Assembly: GCF_037101375.1 (NCBI RefSeq)
Contig: NZ_AP029019.1
Span: 3,882,001 to 3,946,000 of the forward strand
Direction: 5' to 3'
DNA: 64,000 bases
DNA from: Acidovorax sp. DW039
GTDB taxonomy: Bacteria; Pseudomonadota; Gammaproteobacteria; Burkholderiales; Burkholderiaceae_C
The notes under the pieces: model-generated
Databases searched by the model: none
Seen by the model: only the letters and a program-made list of their open reading frames with translations
Told to the model about the DNA's origin: nothing
Shown here: one piece after another, positions 36,728 to 46,563 of the stretch
How the letters are laid out: each line of letters starts with the position of its first letter
Numbering within the stretch: the first letter of the stretch is position 1
Program-made: the position numbers and the translations under genes

Positions 36728-37963
36728 TCAGCGACTGCGCTGCTGGGGAAACTCGGATGAGAGTGAGTCCGCGTGCGGCACCGGCTCCTCCACCACCACC
36801 TGATTGCGCCCGCCCTCTTTGGCAAGGTACATGGCGGTATCTGCACGCGAGAAGAACTCCATCACAGACTCGCCCAGCACATACTGGGTGACGCCTATCG
36901 AGACGGTGACGCCGCTGCGCAGGCGGCTGTCCCAGGCATGCGCCTCAATCTGGGCGCGGATGCGCTCGCAAATGTTGAGGGCAGGCAGGAGGGACGTGGC
37001 CGGAAAAATCAGCAGAAACTCTTCGCCGCCATAGCGGCCAAACACCTCGCCGGATCGCACGCTCTGCTGGGCCAGCCGACCAAAATCACGCAGCACCTGA
37101 TCGCCTCCCAGATGACCCAGCGAATCGTTGATGTGTTTGAAGTGGTCAATGTCCAGCACCGCCAGGCACAGGGGAATTCCGCTCTCATCGGCCAATTGCT
37201 TTTGTTCTTCCAGCACGGCCAGCACGTAGCGGCGGTTGAAGCAGCCCGTCAGCACATCCCGCTGCGCGTCTTCCTGGATGTTCTTGATCTTGCGGTTGGC
37301 GTGGTGAAGGATTCGGTACAGCCGCTGCACACGCCCCATCAACAGCACAAACACGGGCAGTGTCAGCGCCAGCGCCAGCAAATGCAGCCCCTGCAGCCGG
37401 AGCAGCGCCAGGTTTTGCTGCAGGTGGTACTGCGCAGCCATGACCCCCACATAGGCCAGCAAAGCCAGCAGCATGAGTCGCAGCATGACCTTGCGAGAGA
37501 TGGAGAACACCCCGTAGGCCACCGTCACAAAGGCAAAGGGGCCCAACAGAATCTGGGTCACAGGCTCCAGGTAGAAAACCACCGTCATGCACGCAAGCAT
37601 GGCCGTCACGATGGGAACCTTGAGGTGGCGGTCGCGCAAAAAGCCGTTCCACCCGAGCTGCACGACTAGGCCGAACAACGCGAACCCGCCCACCACCATG
37701 GCCGCCAGCACCCATAGCGTGGTCACTTCCACCACATCCAGCAGCCAGAAACCTGCAACCCCAGCCACATAAAGCAGCACCAAGCCCGCCACCAGCAGCC
37801 AGCGACGCAGGTCCTTTTCGCGCCCCAAGGCTCCCTGCACTGCGACCGGGCGCCGCCGCGACGGCGTGGCAGGTGCCTGGGTCGAATCTTCAAAATCCGG
37901 AAGGACGTCCGAGGTCGGAAAGGCGTCAGTGGCAGCGAACAGGGCTTGGCGACCGAAGAGCAT
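36728..37963 (-). CDS. Membrane-bound diguanylate cyclase (GGDEF)
   Basis: This ~411-residue protein has six membrane helices (~55-230), a short coiled linker (HHANRKIKNIQEDAQRD) and a GGDEF domain with the active-site GRYGGEEF. The usual RxxD inhibitory site upstream is RSGE, so feedback control by c-di-GMP may be weakened. The N-terminal membrane module is similar to those of MHYT-less sensor cyclases, and its signal is unknown. The start at 37963 is preferred over 38128. It is convergent with the YqaA-like gene, 10 bp apart. Confidence 0.9.
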   Translation of the reverse strand: MLFGRQALFAATDAFPTSDVLPDFEDSTQAPATPSRRRPVAVQGALGREKDLRRWLLVAGLVLLYVAGVAGFWLLDVVEVTTLWVLAAMVVGGFALFGLVVQLGWNGFLRDRHLKVPIVTAMLACMTVVFYLEPVTQILLGPFAFVTVAYGVFSISRKVMLRLMLLALLAYVGVMAAQYHLQQNLALLRLQGLHLLALALTLPVFVLLMGRVQRLYRILHHANRKIKNIQEDAQRDVLTGCFNRRYVLAVLEEQKQLADESGIPLCLAVLDIDHFKHINDSLGHLGGDQVLRDFGRLAQQSVRSGEVFGRYGGEEFLLIFPATSLLPALNICERIRAQIEAHAWDSRLRSGVTVSIGVTQYVLGESVMEFFSRADTAMYLAKEGGRNQVVVEEPVPHADSLSSEFPQQRSR

Positions 37964-38204
37964 GTTGCGATGAGATTGCGTGGCGATGAAATTGCGAGCA
38001 GTGCAGCCCGCCTGCACATGGGCAAGGCAAGCAAGAATGGCACCCGCCGGACACCATAAACCGCTTGGGGTCGACAACCTACGCTCTACATCAAGAAATG
38101 GGCACGGGCAGTCTCTGGGCTCGCGCATCTTACGGAGGGGAGACCCACTCCCCGTCCGTGTTAACCATTAGTTTGGCCACCAAAACACCCACACACGCAT
38201 AAAA
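37964..38204. other. Non-coding gap upstream of the diguanylate cyclase
   Basis: This ~240-bp gap should hold the cyclase promoter. I see no gene and no clear promoter motif. The ychF terminator follows at its right end. Confidence 0.5.
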
Positions 38205-38225
38205 AAGCCCCGCAAAGCGGGGCTT
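38205..38225 (-). terminator. Rho-independent terminator of ychF
   Basis: A 9-bp stem (AAGCCCCGC, loop AAA) is followed by a T-run on the minus strand, 67 bp past the ychF stop. Confidence 0.85.
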
Positions 38226-38291
38226 AAGGAAGCGTGTGTGACGTCCTACGACATCACACAACAAGCAGGCGCGACAGGCGTGCCTGATGGA

Positions 38292-39386
38292 TCAGACGTT
38301 GAACAGGAAGTTGAGCACGTCGCCATCCTTGACCACGTACTCCTTGCCTTCGGCACGCATCTTGCCCGCGTCCTTGGCGCCCTGCTCACCCTTGTACTGG
38401 ATGAAATCATCGAAGGCGATGGTTTGGGCGCGAATGAAGCCGCGCTCGAAGTCGCCGTGAATCACACCCGCTGCCTTGGGTGCGGTGTCACCGATGCGGA
38501 TGGTCCAGGCACGGACCTCCTTCACGCCAGCGGTGAAGTAGGTCTGCAAGCCCAGCAGTTTGAAACCCGCGCGAATCAGGCGGTTGAGGCCGGGCTCTTC
38601 CTGGCCCAGTTCCTTCAGGAACTCCAGGCGATCAGCGTCGTCCATCTCGGCCAGTTCGGCTTCGATCTTGGCGCAGATGGCCACCACAGGGGCGTTTTGC
38701 TTGGCCGCATATTCCTTGAGGCGGTCGAGCAAGGGGTTGTTCTCAAAGCCGTCTTCAGACACGTTGCCCACAAACATTGCGGGCTTGGCTGTGATGAGGC
38801 ACAGGGGCTTGAGCAGCGCGCGCTCTTCGTCCGAGAACTCCAGCGCGCGCACGGGCGTGCCTTGGTCCAGCGCCGCCTGCACCCGGGTCAGCACCTGCAC
38901 CAGCTTGGCGGCTTCCTTGTCGTTGCCACTCTTGGCGGCCTTGCTGTAGCGCTGCAGCGCCTTTTCTACCGTGCCGAGGTCGGCCAGGCACAGCTCGGTC
39001 TGGATGACTTCGATGTCGGCGATGGGGTCTACGCGACCTGCCACGTGGATCACGTTCGGGTCTTCAAAGCAGCGCACCACGTTGACGATGGCGTCGGTCT
39101 CGCGGATGTGGGCCAGGAACTGGTTGCCCAGGCCTTCGCCCTTGCTGGCACCCGCCACCAGACCAGCGATGTCCACAAACTCCACGATGGCTGGCACGAT
39201 GCGCTCGGGGGTGATGATCTCTGCCAGCTGCTGCAGGCGGGGGTCCGGCACTTCCACCACGCCCGTGTTGGGCTCGATGGTGCAGAAGGGATAGTTTTCG
39301 GCGGCAATGCCCGCCTTGGTCAGCGCGTTGAAGAGGGTGGACTTGCCCACGTTGGGCAGGCCCACGATGCCGCATTTGAGGCTCAT
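38292..39386 (-). CDS. ychF: Redox-regulated ATPase YchF (Obg-family)
   Basis: This 364-residue P-loop ATPase/GTPase has [14 protein letters not shown] at the N-terminus, a coiled helical domain and a C-terminal TGS domain ([27 protein letters not shown]). YchF/OLA1 proteins bind ribosomes and influence translation and stress responses. The start at 39386 gives the standard family N-terminus (SLKCGIVG). Its own terminator follows, and serA is 220 bp upstream on the same strand. Confidence 0.96.
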   Translation of the reverse strand: MSLKCGIVGLPNVGKSTLFNALTKAGIAAENYPFCTIEPNTGVVEVPDPRLQQLAEIITPERIVPAIVEFVDIAGLVAGASKGEGLGNQFLAHIRETDAIVNVVRCFEDPNVIHVAGRVDPIADIEVIQTELCLADLGTVEKALQRYSKAAKSGNDKEAAKLVQVLTRVQAALDQGTPVRALEFSDEERALLKPLCLITAKPAMFVGNVSEDGFENNPLLDRLKEYAAKQNAPVVAICAKIEAELAEMDDADRLEFLKELGQEEPGLNRLIRAGFKLLGLQTYFTAGVKEVRAWTIRIGDTAPKAAGVIHGDFERGFIRAQTIAFDDFIQYKGEQGAKDAGKMRAEGKEYVVKDGDVLNFLFNV

Positions 39387-39606
39387 GGAAATTCCTTGTG
39401 AAGAGCCCCCGGGTGCACCGCGGGCCCACTGGGGCTGGGTGGCGGTGGCGGGCTGGCCCGGCTGGGCGCAGCCCCGAAGGGGCTTGGGAGGAGGCACTGC
39501 TGCAACCTGCCCGGTATTGACCGGGTGGGGTGCCACTGCGCCTCTGGCGTGCGCGGATTTTAAGCCCTGCCGCAAAGCCTGAGGCTGCGGCCCGCCCAGA
39601 AGTGAC

Positions 39607-40836
39607 TCAGAACAGCACGCGGCTGCGCAAAGTGCCTGTCACCCCTGCCAGCTTGTCCAGTGCCAGCAGGGACGAGGCGGCGTCCGTATCAATCACCACG
39701 TAGCCAATCTTTTCGTTGGTCTGCAGGTACTGGGCAGAGATATTGATCTGGTTGTCCGAAAAGATGCGGTTGATCTCGGACAGCACGCCCGGCACGTTGC
39801 GGTGGATGTGCAGGATGCGGTGCTTGCCGGGGTGCGCAGGCAGGGCCACCTCCGGAAAGTTGACCGATGACGTGCTGGTGCCGTTGTCGCTGTACTTGAC
39901 CAGCTTTTCAGCCACTTCCGTACCGATATTGGCCTGCGCCTCCATGGTGGAGCCCCCGATGTGGGGCGTGAGGATGACGTTGTCGAGGCCCCTCAGGGGA
40001 GAGATGAACTCGTCCTTGTTGGTTCGCGGCTCCACCGGAAAGACATCAATCGCCGCGCCCAACAGTTTGCGCTCCTTCAGTGCCTTGGCCAGCGGCTCAA
40101 TCTCTACCACCGTACCGCGGGCGGCATTGATGAGGATGCTGCCGGGTTTCATGGCGTCGATCTCGGCCTGACCGATCATCCACTGCGTGGAGGGCAGCTC
40201 TGGCACATGCAGGCTGACGATGTCGCTTTGTGCCAGCAGGTCATGCAGTTTGGGCACCTGGCGTGCATTGCCCAGGGGCAGCTTGCTCACCACATCGTAA
40301 AAGGCAACATGCATGCCCAAGGCCTCGGCAAGCACCGACAGTTGCGTGCCAATGGAGCCGTAGCCGATGATGCCCAGTGTCTTGCCTCGAATCTCATAGG
40401 CGTTGTCGGCCGACTTGAGCCAGCCTCCGCGATGCGCCACGGCGTTCTTTTCAGGAATGCCGCGCAGCAGCAGGATGGCCTCGGCCAGCACCAGCTCGGC
40501 CACCGAGCGGGTGTTGGAGTAAGGCGCGTTGAACACCGCGATGCCGCGCTCACGGGCAGCATTCAGATCCACCTGGTTGGTGCCAATGCAAAAGCAGCCC
40601 ACCGCCACCAGCTTGTGGGCGTGGGCAAAGACTTCTTCGGTCAGCTGCGTGCGAGAGCGAATGCCCAGAAAGTGCACATCGGCAATCTTGCGCTTGAGCT
40701 CTTCGTCAGGCAGCGCACCAGACAAACTCTCGATCTGGGAGTAGCCCGCAGCGCGGAGCGTGTCCACGGCAGAAGGGTGAATGCCTTCCAGCAGTAAAAA
40801 TTTGATCTTGCTCTTGTCCAGCGAATTGGTGGTCAT
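39607..40836 (-). CDS. serA: D-3-phosphoglycerate dehydrogenase
   Basis: This 409-residue NAD enzyme opens serine synthesis. It has the NAD-binding [19 protein letters not shown], the conserved [10 protein letters not shown] and [16 protein letters not shown] blocks, and a C-terminal ACT domain ([22 protein letters not shown]) for serine feedback. Length and layout match the E. coli-type enzyme. The ATG at 40836 is preferred to a start at 40926. It is divergent from ugpB across a 281-bp gap. Confidence 0.97.
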   Translation of the reverse strand: MTTNSLDKSKIKFLLLEGIHPSAVDTLRAAGYSQIESLSGALPDEELKRKIADVHFLGIRSRTQLTEEVFAHAHKLVAVGCFCIGTNQVDLNAARERGIAVFNAPYSNTRSVAELVLAEAILLLRGIPEKNAVAHRGGWLKSADNAYEIRGKTLGIIGYGSIGTQLSVLAEALGMHVAFYDVVSKLPLGNARQVPKLHDLLAQSDIVSLHVPELPSTQWMIGQAEIDAMKPGSILINAARGTVVEIEPLAKALKERKLLGAAIDVFPVEPRTNKDEFISPLRGLDNVILTPHIGGSTMEAQANIGTEVAEKLVKYSDNGTSTSSVNFPEVALPAHPGKHRILHIHRNVPGVLSEINRIFSDNQINISAQYLQTNEKIGYVVIDTDAASSLLALDKLAGVTGTLRSRVLF

Positions 40837-40959
40837 GGATGTCCTTGGTGGGTGTGGCAAAGATGGCTGGCGCGACGCTTGCTCGGGATGAAACCGGTTC
40901 ACAGACAAGCATGGTGCAATGCACAAAACCTTGCAAGTCTGGGCAAATCTGCTCCAAGA

Positions 40960-40977
40960 CTGTCACACAAGCGTCAC
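40960..40977 (+). promoter_or_regulatory. Pho box upstream of the ugp operon
   Basis: CTGTCAC-ACAA-GCGTCAC fits the PhoB site layout (7-4-7), with one half identical to consensus. A weaker second copy at 41044-41061 (…TTGTCAC) is followed 10 bp later by TAGCAT (41072-41077), a spacing suited to a PhoB-dependent promoter. Confidence 0.6.
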
Positions 40978-41117
40978 AATTGGACACACCGCCGCAAGTT
41001 CAACGGGTTTTTACCGTTGAGCCCCTCCGGCAACCATGGGACAACGACACATGTTTGTCACAAAGCACGCCTAGCATCGGCCGCTTTGTGCCCAACGCCA
41101 TCCTTGGAGATCAATCT

Positions 41118-42425
41118 ATGCAACTGAAGAAACTGGCTTTGACAGCCGCCATCGCCGTGGGTGCGTGCATTCCTGCACATGCCCAGACGGAAATCCAGTG
41201 GTGGCATTCGATGAGTGCTGCGCTGGGCGACTGGGTGAACGACCTGGCCAAGCAGTACAACGCCAGCCAGACCAAATACAAGGTGGTGCCTACCTACAAG
41301 GGCACTTATGACGAATCGATGACAGCCGGTATTGCCGCCTTCCGCGCGGGCAATGCGCCTCACATCATCCAGGTGTTTGAGGTGGGCACCGCCACCATGA
41401 TGGCCAGCAAGGGCGCCATCGTGCCCGCAGGCAAGGTGCTGAACGACGGCGGGTTCAAGTTTGATCCCACCGAGTACGTGTCTGCCGTGGCGGGTTACTA
41501 CACCGCCCCCAACGGCCAGATGCTGAGCTACCCGCTCAACAGCTCCACCACCATCTTCTACTACAACAAGGACGCCTTCAAGAAGGCCGGTCTGGACGCC
41601 AACAAGCCTCCCAAGACCTGGCCTGAAGTGTTCGAGGCTGCTTCCAAGCTCAAGGCCAGCGGCCACAGCTGCCCGTTCACCACCAGCTGGATCAGCTGGA
41701 CACAGCTGGAGAGCTTCTCGCTGTGGCACAACACGCTGTTCGCAACCAAGAACAACGGCTTTGATGGCACCGATGCACAACTGCAGATCAACACGCCCCT
41801 GCATGTGCGCCACTTCGAAAACCTGGCCAAGGCGTCCAAGGAAGGCAGCTTTGTGTACAAGGGCCGCGGCAACACGGCGGACGCATCCTTCCCATCGGGC
41901 GAGTGCGCCATGATCACCGGTTCCTCCGGCCTGTACGCCCGCGTGGCCAAGGAAGCCAAGTTTGCCTACGGCATTTCCGCCCTACCCTACTACCCTGATG
42001 TGAAGGGCGCTCCACAGAACACCGCCATCGGCGGTGCCAGCTTGTGGATCATGGCCGGCAAGAAGCCTGAGGAATACAAGGGCGTGGCCGACTTCCTCAA
42101 TTTCCTGAACGACACCCGCGTGCAGGCAGCCAGCCACCAGCGCACCGGCTATCTGCCTGTGACCACCGCGGCCTACAAGCTGACCGAGGCTTCCGGTTTC
42201 TATGAAAAGAACCCCGGCACCGACGTGGCTGTGACGCAGATGATCCGCAAGGCTACCGACAAGTCGCGTGGCATCCGCCTGGGCAACTTTGCCCAGATCC
42301 GCACCATCATCGACGAGGAAACCGAGCAAATCTGGTCTGGCAAGAAGACGCCGAAGGAAGCTCTGGACACCGCCGTGACCCGGGGCAACGAGCAACTGGC
42401 ACGCTTCGCTCGCGCCAACCGTTAA
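41118..42425 (+). CDS. ugpB: sn-glycerol-3-phosphate ABC transporter, periplasmic binding protein
   Basis: This 435-residue solute-binding protein has a signal peptide (QLKKLALTAAIAVGACIPAHAQ, ~2-23). The mature part matches UgpB: EIQWWHSMSAALGDWVNDLAKQYN, AHTIIQVFEVGTATMM-like and YFEVGTATMMASKGA... blocks, and YPLNSSTTIFYYNKDAFKKAG. It captures glycerol-3-phosphate and glycerophosphodiesters. GGAG precedes the ATG; a longer reading from 40839 has no signal peptide at its start. It is the first gene of ugpB-A-E-C-VOC-Q, with Pho-box-like sites upstream. Confidence 0.95.
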   Translation: MQLKKLALTAAIAVGACIPAHAQTEIQWWHSMSAALGDWVNDLAKQYNASQTKYKVVPTYKGTYDESMTAGIAAFRAGNAPHIIQVFEVGTATMMASKGAIVPAGKVLNDGGFKFDPTEYVSAVAGYYTAPNGQMLSYPLNSSTTIFYYNKDAFKKAGLDANKPPKTWPEVFEAASKLKASGHSCPFTTSWISWTQLESFSLWHNTLFATKNNGFDGTDAQLQINTPLHVRHFENLAKASKEGSFVYKGRGNTADASFPSGECAMITGSSGLYARVAKEAKFAYGISALPYYPDVKGAPQNTAIGGASLWIMAGKKPEEYKGVADFLNFLNDTRVQAASHQRTGYLPVTTAAYKLTEASGFYEKNPGTDVAVTQMIRKATDKSRGIRLGNFAQIRTIIDEETEQIWSGKKTPKEALDTAVTRGNEQLARFARANR

Positions 42426-42457
42426 GCTCTGCCCATCTTTCCCTGATGGGGTAGCGG

Positions 42458-42522
42458 TTCAGGCTCTCGCCTGAATCTGCCGCTTCATCTCAGGCCCGCA
42501 CCCCCCGCAAACCCCGGTTTGC
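42458..42522 (+). promoter_or_regulatory. Two small hairpins between ugpB and ugpA
   Basis: TTCAGGC-TCTC-GCCTGAA (42458-42475) and GCAAACC-CC-GGTTTGC (42507-42522) are perfect 7-bp stems without T-runs. In binding-protein operons such stems often protect the upstream message or reduce read-through. Confidence 0.45.
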
Positions 42523-42558
42523 ATGGGCTGCGGGCTGTTTTGTTCAGACTGATCCGAT

Positions 42559-43443
42559 ATGGAAAAACGCGTTTTATTCCGCTCCGCATGGCTGCCCTGG
42601 GTACTTTTGCTACCCCAGCTGGCGGTCATCAGCATCTTTTTCTTCTGGCCCGCCGGGCAAGCGCTGGTGCAGTCCTTCCAGATGCAGGACGCCTTCGGCA
42701 TGTCCAACGAATGGGTGGGGCTAGACAATTTCCGCACCCTCTTCGAAGACCCCGGCTACCTCGCCTCCTTCAAGACCACAGCCTATTTCTCAATTGCCGT
42801 GGCGTTGTTGGGCATCAGCATCTCGCTGGTGCTGGCCATCTTTGCCGACCGCATCGTGCGCGGTGCCCTGGTCTACAAGACGGCCCTGCTGCTGCCCTAC
42901 GCCGTGGCTCCGGCGGTGGCGGGCGTGCTGTGGATGTTCATGTTCTCGCCCTCACTGGGGGTGGTGGCCTATCTGCTGCGCAAGTCCGGAGTCGTGGACT
43001 GGAACCACCTGCTCAACTCCGACCACGCCATGACGCTGATCGTGATTGCCGCCGTGTGGAAGCAGATCTCCTACAACTTCCTGTTCTTCCTGGCAGGGCT
43101 GCAGTCCATTCCCAAATCGCTGATCGAAGCTGCAGCCATTGACGGTGCAGGCCCTTGGCGCCGGTTCTGGAGCATCCAGTTCCCGCTGCTGTCGCCCACC
43201 ACCTTCTTCCTGCTGGTGATCAACGTGGTGTACGCCTTCTTTGACACCTTCGCCATCGTGGACTCCACCACGCAGGGCGGCCCTGGCCAGGACACCTCGA
43301 TCCTCGTCTACAAGGTCTATCACGACGGCTTCAAGGCCATGGATATGGGCGGATCGGCTGCGCAATCGGTGGTGCTGATGGCCATCGTGGTGGTGCTCAC
43401 CGTGATCCAGTTCCGCTACGTTGAGAAGAAAGTGCAGTATTGA
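42559..43443 (+). CDS. ugpA: sn-glycerol-3-phosphate ABC transporter permease UgpA
   Basis: This 294-residue inner-membrane permease has about six helices. The cytoplasmic EAA loop reads [24 protein letters not shown], where the ATPase docks. It pairs with UgpE, encoded one base later. Gene order and strong similarity to UgpA fix the assignment. Confidence 0.95.
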   Translation: MEKRVLFRSAWLPWVLLLPQLAVISIFFFWPAGQALVQSFQMQDAFGMSNEWVGLDNFRTLFEDPGYLASFKTTAYFSIAVALLGISISLVLAIFADRIVRGALVYKTALLLPYAVAPAVAGVLWMFMFSPSLGVVAYLLRKSGVVDWNHLLNSDHAMTLIVIAAVWKQISYNFLFFLAGLQSIPKSLIEAAAIDGAGPWRRFWSIQFPLLSPTTFFLLVINVVYAFFDTFAIVDSTTQGGPGQDTSILVYKVYHDGFKAMDMGGSAAQSVVLMAIVVVLTVIQFRYVEKKVQY

Positions 43444-43444
43444 A

Positions 43445-44296
43445 ATGGTTGAACGCAGTCCGTTCTTAAAGGCGTTTTCGCACCTCATCATGGTGCTGGG
43501 CGTCATCATCGTGGGCTTTCCGCTGTACCTGGCGTTTGTGGCATCTACCCACACTGCGCAAGACATCGTGCAGGTGCCCATGCCCATGCTGCCCGGCAGC
43601 AATTTCTGGGAGACCTACAAAACCGCCCTGTTTGGCGGCGGCTCGGGCCCCGGCTCCAGCGCACCCGTGGCGCACATGATGTGGGTGAGCTTTGTCACCG
43701 CCATCGTCATCACCGTGGGCAAGATTGCCATCTCGCTGCTGTCGGCCTTTGCCATCGTGTACTTCCGCTTCCCGTTCAAGGGCATCTGCTTCTGGCTCAT
43801 CTTCATCACGCTGATGCTGCCCGTGGAAGTGCGCATCGGGCCCACCTACCAGGTGGTGTCCAACCTGGGCATGCTCAACACCTATGCAGGCCTGACGGTA
43901 CCACTCATTGCGTCAGCGACGGCCACCTTCCTGTTCCGTCAGTTTTTCCTGACGGTGCCGGACGAGCTGGTGGAAGCCGCTCGCATTGATGGCGCAGGCC
44001 CCATGCGCTTCTTCAAGGACATCCTGGTGCCGCTGTCGCGCACCTCGATTGCCGCGCTGTTCGTGATCCAGTTCATCTACGGCTGGAACCAGTACCTGTG
44101 GCCGCTCTTGGTGACCACTTCGGAAGACATGTACCCCGTGGTGATCGGCATCAAGCGCATGATCGCTGGCGGCGACACAGGCAATGAATGGAACGTGGTG
44201 ATGGCCACCGCCCTCTTGGCCATGCTGCCCCCCGCCCTGGTGGTGATCTTCATGCAGCGCTGGTTCGTCAAGGGCCTGGTAGACACGGAAAAATAA
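43445..44296 (+). CDS. ugpE: sn-glycerol-3-phosphate ABC transporter permease UgpE
   Basis: This 283-residue permease partner of UgpA has six membrane helices and an EAA loop ([22 protein letters not shown]). The ATG follows the ugpA stop by a single base, so translation is coupled. A slightly earlier in-frame start at 43421 would overlap ugpA and is less likely. A dispersed repeat fills the gap to ugpC. Confidence 0.95.
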   Translation: MVERSPFLKAFSHLIMVLGVIIVGFPLYLAFVASTHTAQDIVQVPMPMLPGSNFWETYKTALFGGGSGPGSSAPVAHMMWVSFVTAIVITVGKIAISLLSAFAIVYFRFPFKGICFWLIFITLMLPVEVRIGPTYQVVSNLGMLNTYAGLTVPLIASATATFLFRQFFLTVPDELVEAARIDGAGPMRFFKDILVPLSRTSIAALFVIQFIYGWNQYLWPLLVTTSEDMYPVVIGIKRMIAGGDTGNEWNVVMATALLAMLPPALVVIFMQRWFVKGLVDTEK

Positions 44297-44304
44297 ACAA
44301 AATC

Positions 44305-44356
44305 TGCCTCTAGCGCTTATTCAAAAAGCGCAGGCAGCTATCAAATAAATAGCAAA
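44305..44356 (+). repeat. Dispersed ~50-bp repeat, copy 4, abutting the ugpC start
   Basis: It has TGCCTCTAGCGCTTATTC, an AAGCGC arm and AGCTATCAAATAAATAGCAA, and the ugpC ATG follows directly. No Shine-Dalgarno sequence is visible. Confidence 0.85.
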
Positions 44357-45361
44357 ATGGCATCCATCTCTCTTCGCAACATCATCAAGCGCTATGGCCA
44401 CGGCCCCAAGGCCAACCAGGTGATCCATGGCGTGAACGCTGAAATCAAGGACGGTGAGTTCATCGTCATCGTCGGCCCCTCGGGCTGCGGCAAATCCACC
44501 CTGCTGCGCATGGTGGCGGGCCTGGAGGAAATCTCCGGCGGCGAGCTGCACATTGGCAACCGCATGGTCAATGACCTGGAACCCGCCCAGCGCGACATCG
44601 CCATGGTGTTCCAGAACTATGCGCTGTACCCGCACATGACGAACTACGAGAACATGGCGTACGGCCTGAAGATCGCCAAGGTGCCCAAGGACGAGATCCA
44701 GCGCCGTGTGGACAAGGCCGCCAAGATTCTCGAACTCTCGCACCTGCTGGAACGCAAGCCGCGTGAACTCTCGGGTGGCCAGCGCCAGCGCGTGGCCATG
44801 GGCCGCGCCATCGTGCGCCAGCCGCAAGTCTTCTTGTTTGATGAACCCCTGTCCAACCTGGACGCCAAGCTGCGCGCCCAGACCCGCCTCGAAATCCAGA
44901 AGCTGCACCGCGAGCTGGGCATCACCAGCCTGTTCGTGACCCACGACCAGGTCGAAGCCATGACGCTCGCGCAGCGCATGATCGTGATGAACGCGGGCAA
45001 CATGGAACAGTTCGGCACGCCCGAAGAGGTCTACCACACGCCCGCCTCCACCTTTGTGGCCAGTTTCATCGGCTCGCCTCCGATGAACCTGCTCAAGAAT
45101 GCGCCCGGCGGCAAGCCCGGCACCATCCTGGGCATCCGCCCCGAGCACATGGACATTGGCAACGACGGCTGGGAAGTGCGCGTGGACACCATCGAGTTGC
45201 TGGGTGCCGAGCGCCTGGTGTACGCCACCATGGGCGAAGACACGCTGATCGTGCGCATTGACGAAGGCCGTCCCTCGCCCAAGGCTGGAGACACCATTCG
45301 CGTCGCCCCCCGTCAGGACCGCCTGCACTGGTTCAGCGCGGAGACCGGCAAGCGCATCTGA
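44357..45361 (+). CDS. ugpC: sn-glycerol-3-phosphate ABC transporter ATPase UgpC
   Basis: This 334-residue ATPase drives the UgpABE importer. It has Walker [10 protein letters not shown] (~36-44), Q-loop [10 protein letters not shown], signature [14 protein letters not shown], Walker [14 protein letters not shown] and a C-terminal TOBE region. The ATG directly follows a dispersed repeat. The C-terminal domain in E. coli UgpC allows inhibition by phosphate; whether this holds here is unknown. Confidence 0.95.
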   Translation: MASISLRNIIKRYGHGPKANQVIHGVNAEIKDGEFIVIVGPSGCGKSTLLRMVAGLEEISGGELHIGNRMVNDLEPAQRDIAMVFQNYALYPHMTNYENMAYGLKIAKVPKDEIQRRVDKAAKILELSHLLERKPRELSGGQRQRVAMGRAIVRQPQVFLFDEPLSNLDAKLRAQTRLEIQKLHRELGITSLFVTHDQVEAMTLAQRMIVMNAGNMEQFGTPEEVYHTPASTFVASFIGSPPMNLLKNAPGGKPGTILGIRPEHMDIGNDGWEVRVDTIELLGAERLVYATMGEDTLIVRIDEGRPSPKAGDTIRVAPRQDRLHWFSAETGKRI

Positions 45362-45382
45362 CCCACCCCCTCACGCTCCACC

Positions 45383-45733
45383 ATGACAGGCATTCTTGCA
45401 ACCATCCCCGTGCTGGCATCGCTGGATCTGGCAGAGTCCCGGCAGTTCTACACCGAACGGCTGGGCTTTGATTGCCTGCATGCATCGGCCGACTACCTGA
45501 TGCTGGAGCGTGACGGCTGCGAGTTGCACCTGTGGCACTGCACCGAGCGCCATATCGCAGAGAACACCTCGTGCTACGTGCGCGGTGACACCGCCGCGCT
45601 GCACGCGGACTTCACCCGCCGCGGCCTGCAAGTCGAGCCTCCGCAATGGCGCCCCTGGGGCATGCGCGAGCTTTACGTCATCGACCCCCACGGCAACTTG
45701 CTCAAGTTCGGTGAACCCGCTGAATCGGCCTGA
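45383..45733 (+). CDS. VOC-superfamily (glyoxalase/bleomycin-resistance-like) protein
   Basis: This 116-residue single VOC domain shows IPVLASLDLAESRQFYTERLGFD, CELHLWHCTER and MRELYVIDPHGNLLKFGE, which include typical metal-ligand positions (His, Glu). It lies inside the ugp operon, 21 bp after ugpC and 41 bp before ugpQ, and is presumably co-transcribed. Possible roles range from detoxification of a glycerol-phosphate-derived by-product (for example methylglyoxal) to antibiotic binding; none is shown. Confidence 0.85.
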   Translation: MTGILATIPVLASLDLAESRQFYTERLGFDCLHASADYLMLERDGCELHLWHCTERHIAENTSCYVRGDTAALHADFTRRGLQVEPPQWRPWGMRELYVIDPHGNLLKFGEPAESA

Positions 45734-45774
45734 ACCCGCTTGAACCGGCTGCTACCGCTTTTCTTCTTCGCACC

Positions 45775-46530
45775 ATGAACGCGATCACTGCAACCTCCTG
45801 GCCCTACCCCCGCTGGATTGCCCACCGTGGCGCGGGCAAGCTGGCCCCTGAAAACACCCTGGCCGCCTTCCGCCTGGGTGCGCAGCACGGCTACCGCATG
45901 TTTGAATGCGACGCCAAGCTGAGCAGCGACGGCGTACCGTTTTTGCTGCACGACGCCACGCTGGAGCGCACCACCAATGGCCGCGGGACGGGCGGCGATT
46001 TGCCGCTGGGCGCGCTCGCCCAGCTGGATGCGGGTAGCTGGCATTCCCGCGCTTACGCGGGTGAAGCCGTGCCCACGCTGGAGTCACTGGCACGCTTTTG
46101 CATCACCAACGGCTACTTTCTGAACATCGAGATCAAGCCCACACCGGGCCATGAAGAACGCACAGGCCGCGTGGTGGGTGAAACCGCTGCCCGCCTGTGG
46201 CAGGGGCAAGCGGTGCCACCGCTGTTTTCCTCGTTCAAGCCTGAGGCGCTGGCGGGCGCACAGGCCACTGCCGCGCACATTCCGCGTGCCCTGCTGATCG
46301 ACGCGCTGTGGGACGGCTGCCTGGACGAAGCCCGCCGCCTGGGCTGCGTGGCCATCGTGTGCAACCACGCGCTGTGGGACGCAGCGCTGGTGGCCCAGGT
46401 GCAAGCCCTGGGCATGCGCACCCTGAGCTACACCGTCAACGACGAATGGGCTGCGCAGCGCCTGATTGACCTGGGCACGGACGGCATCATCACCGACCGC
46501 GTAGACCTGTTTTCACCCGCAGCACACTGA
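45775..46530 (+). CDS. ugpQ: Glycerophosphodiester phosphodiesterase
   Basis: This 251-residue cytoplasmic TIM-barrel enzyme splits glycerophosphodiesters imported by Ugp into sn-glycerol-3-phosphate and an alcohol. Diagnostic motifs are IAHRGAGKLAPENTLAAFRLG, ECDAKLSSDGVPFLLHD and LNIEIKP. It has no signal peptide. It closes the ugp operon. Confidence 0.95.
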   Translation: MNAITATSWPYPRWIAHRGAGKLAPENTLAAFRLGAQHGYRMFECDAKLSSDGVPFLLHDATLERTTNGRGTGGDLPLGALAQLDAGSWHSRAYAGEAVPTLESLARFCITNGYFLNIEIKPTPGHEERTGRVVGETAARLWQGQAVPPLFSSFKPEALAGAQATAAHIPRALLIDALWDGCLDEARRLGCVAIVCNHALWDAALVAQVQALGMRTLSYTVNDEWAAQRLIDLGTDGIITDRVDLFSPAAH

Positions 46531-46531
46531 A

Positions 46532-46563
46532 CGCCCCCCTTCCAGGGGGAAGGCGCGCAGTGG
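46532..46563. repeat. GC-rich hairpin repeat (type 2), copy 2, at convergent gene ends
   Basis: The sequence CGCCCCCCTTCCAGGGGGAA is followed by GGCGCGCAGTGG. It resembles the copy next to pyrB at 6696-6733 and likewise abuts a minus-strand stop codon. It probably acts as a terminator for ugpQ and the opposing gene. Confidence 0.65.
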
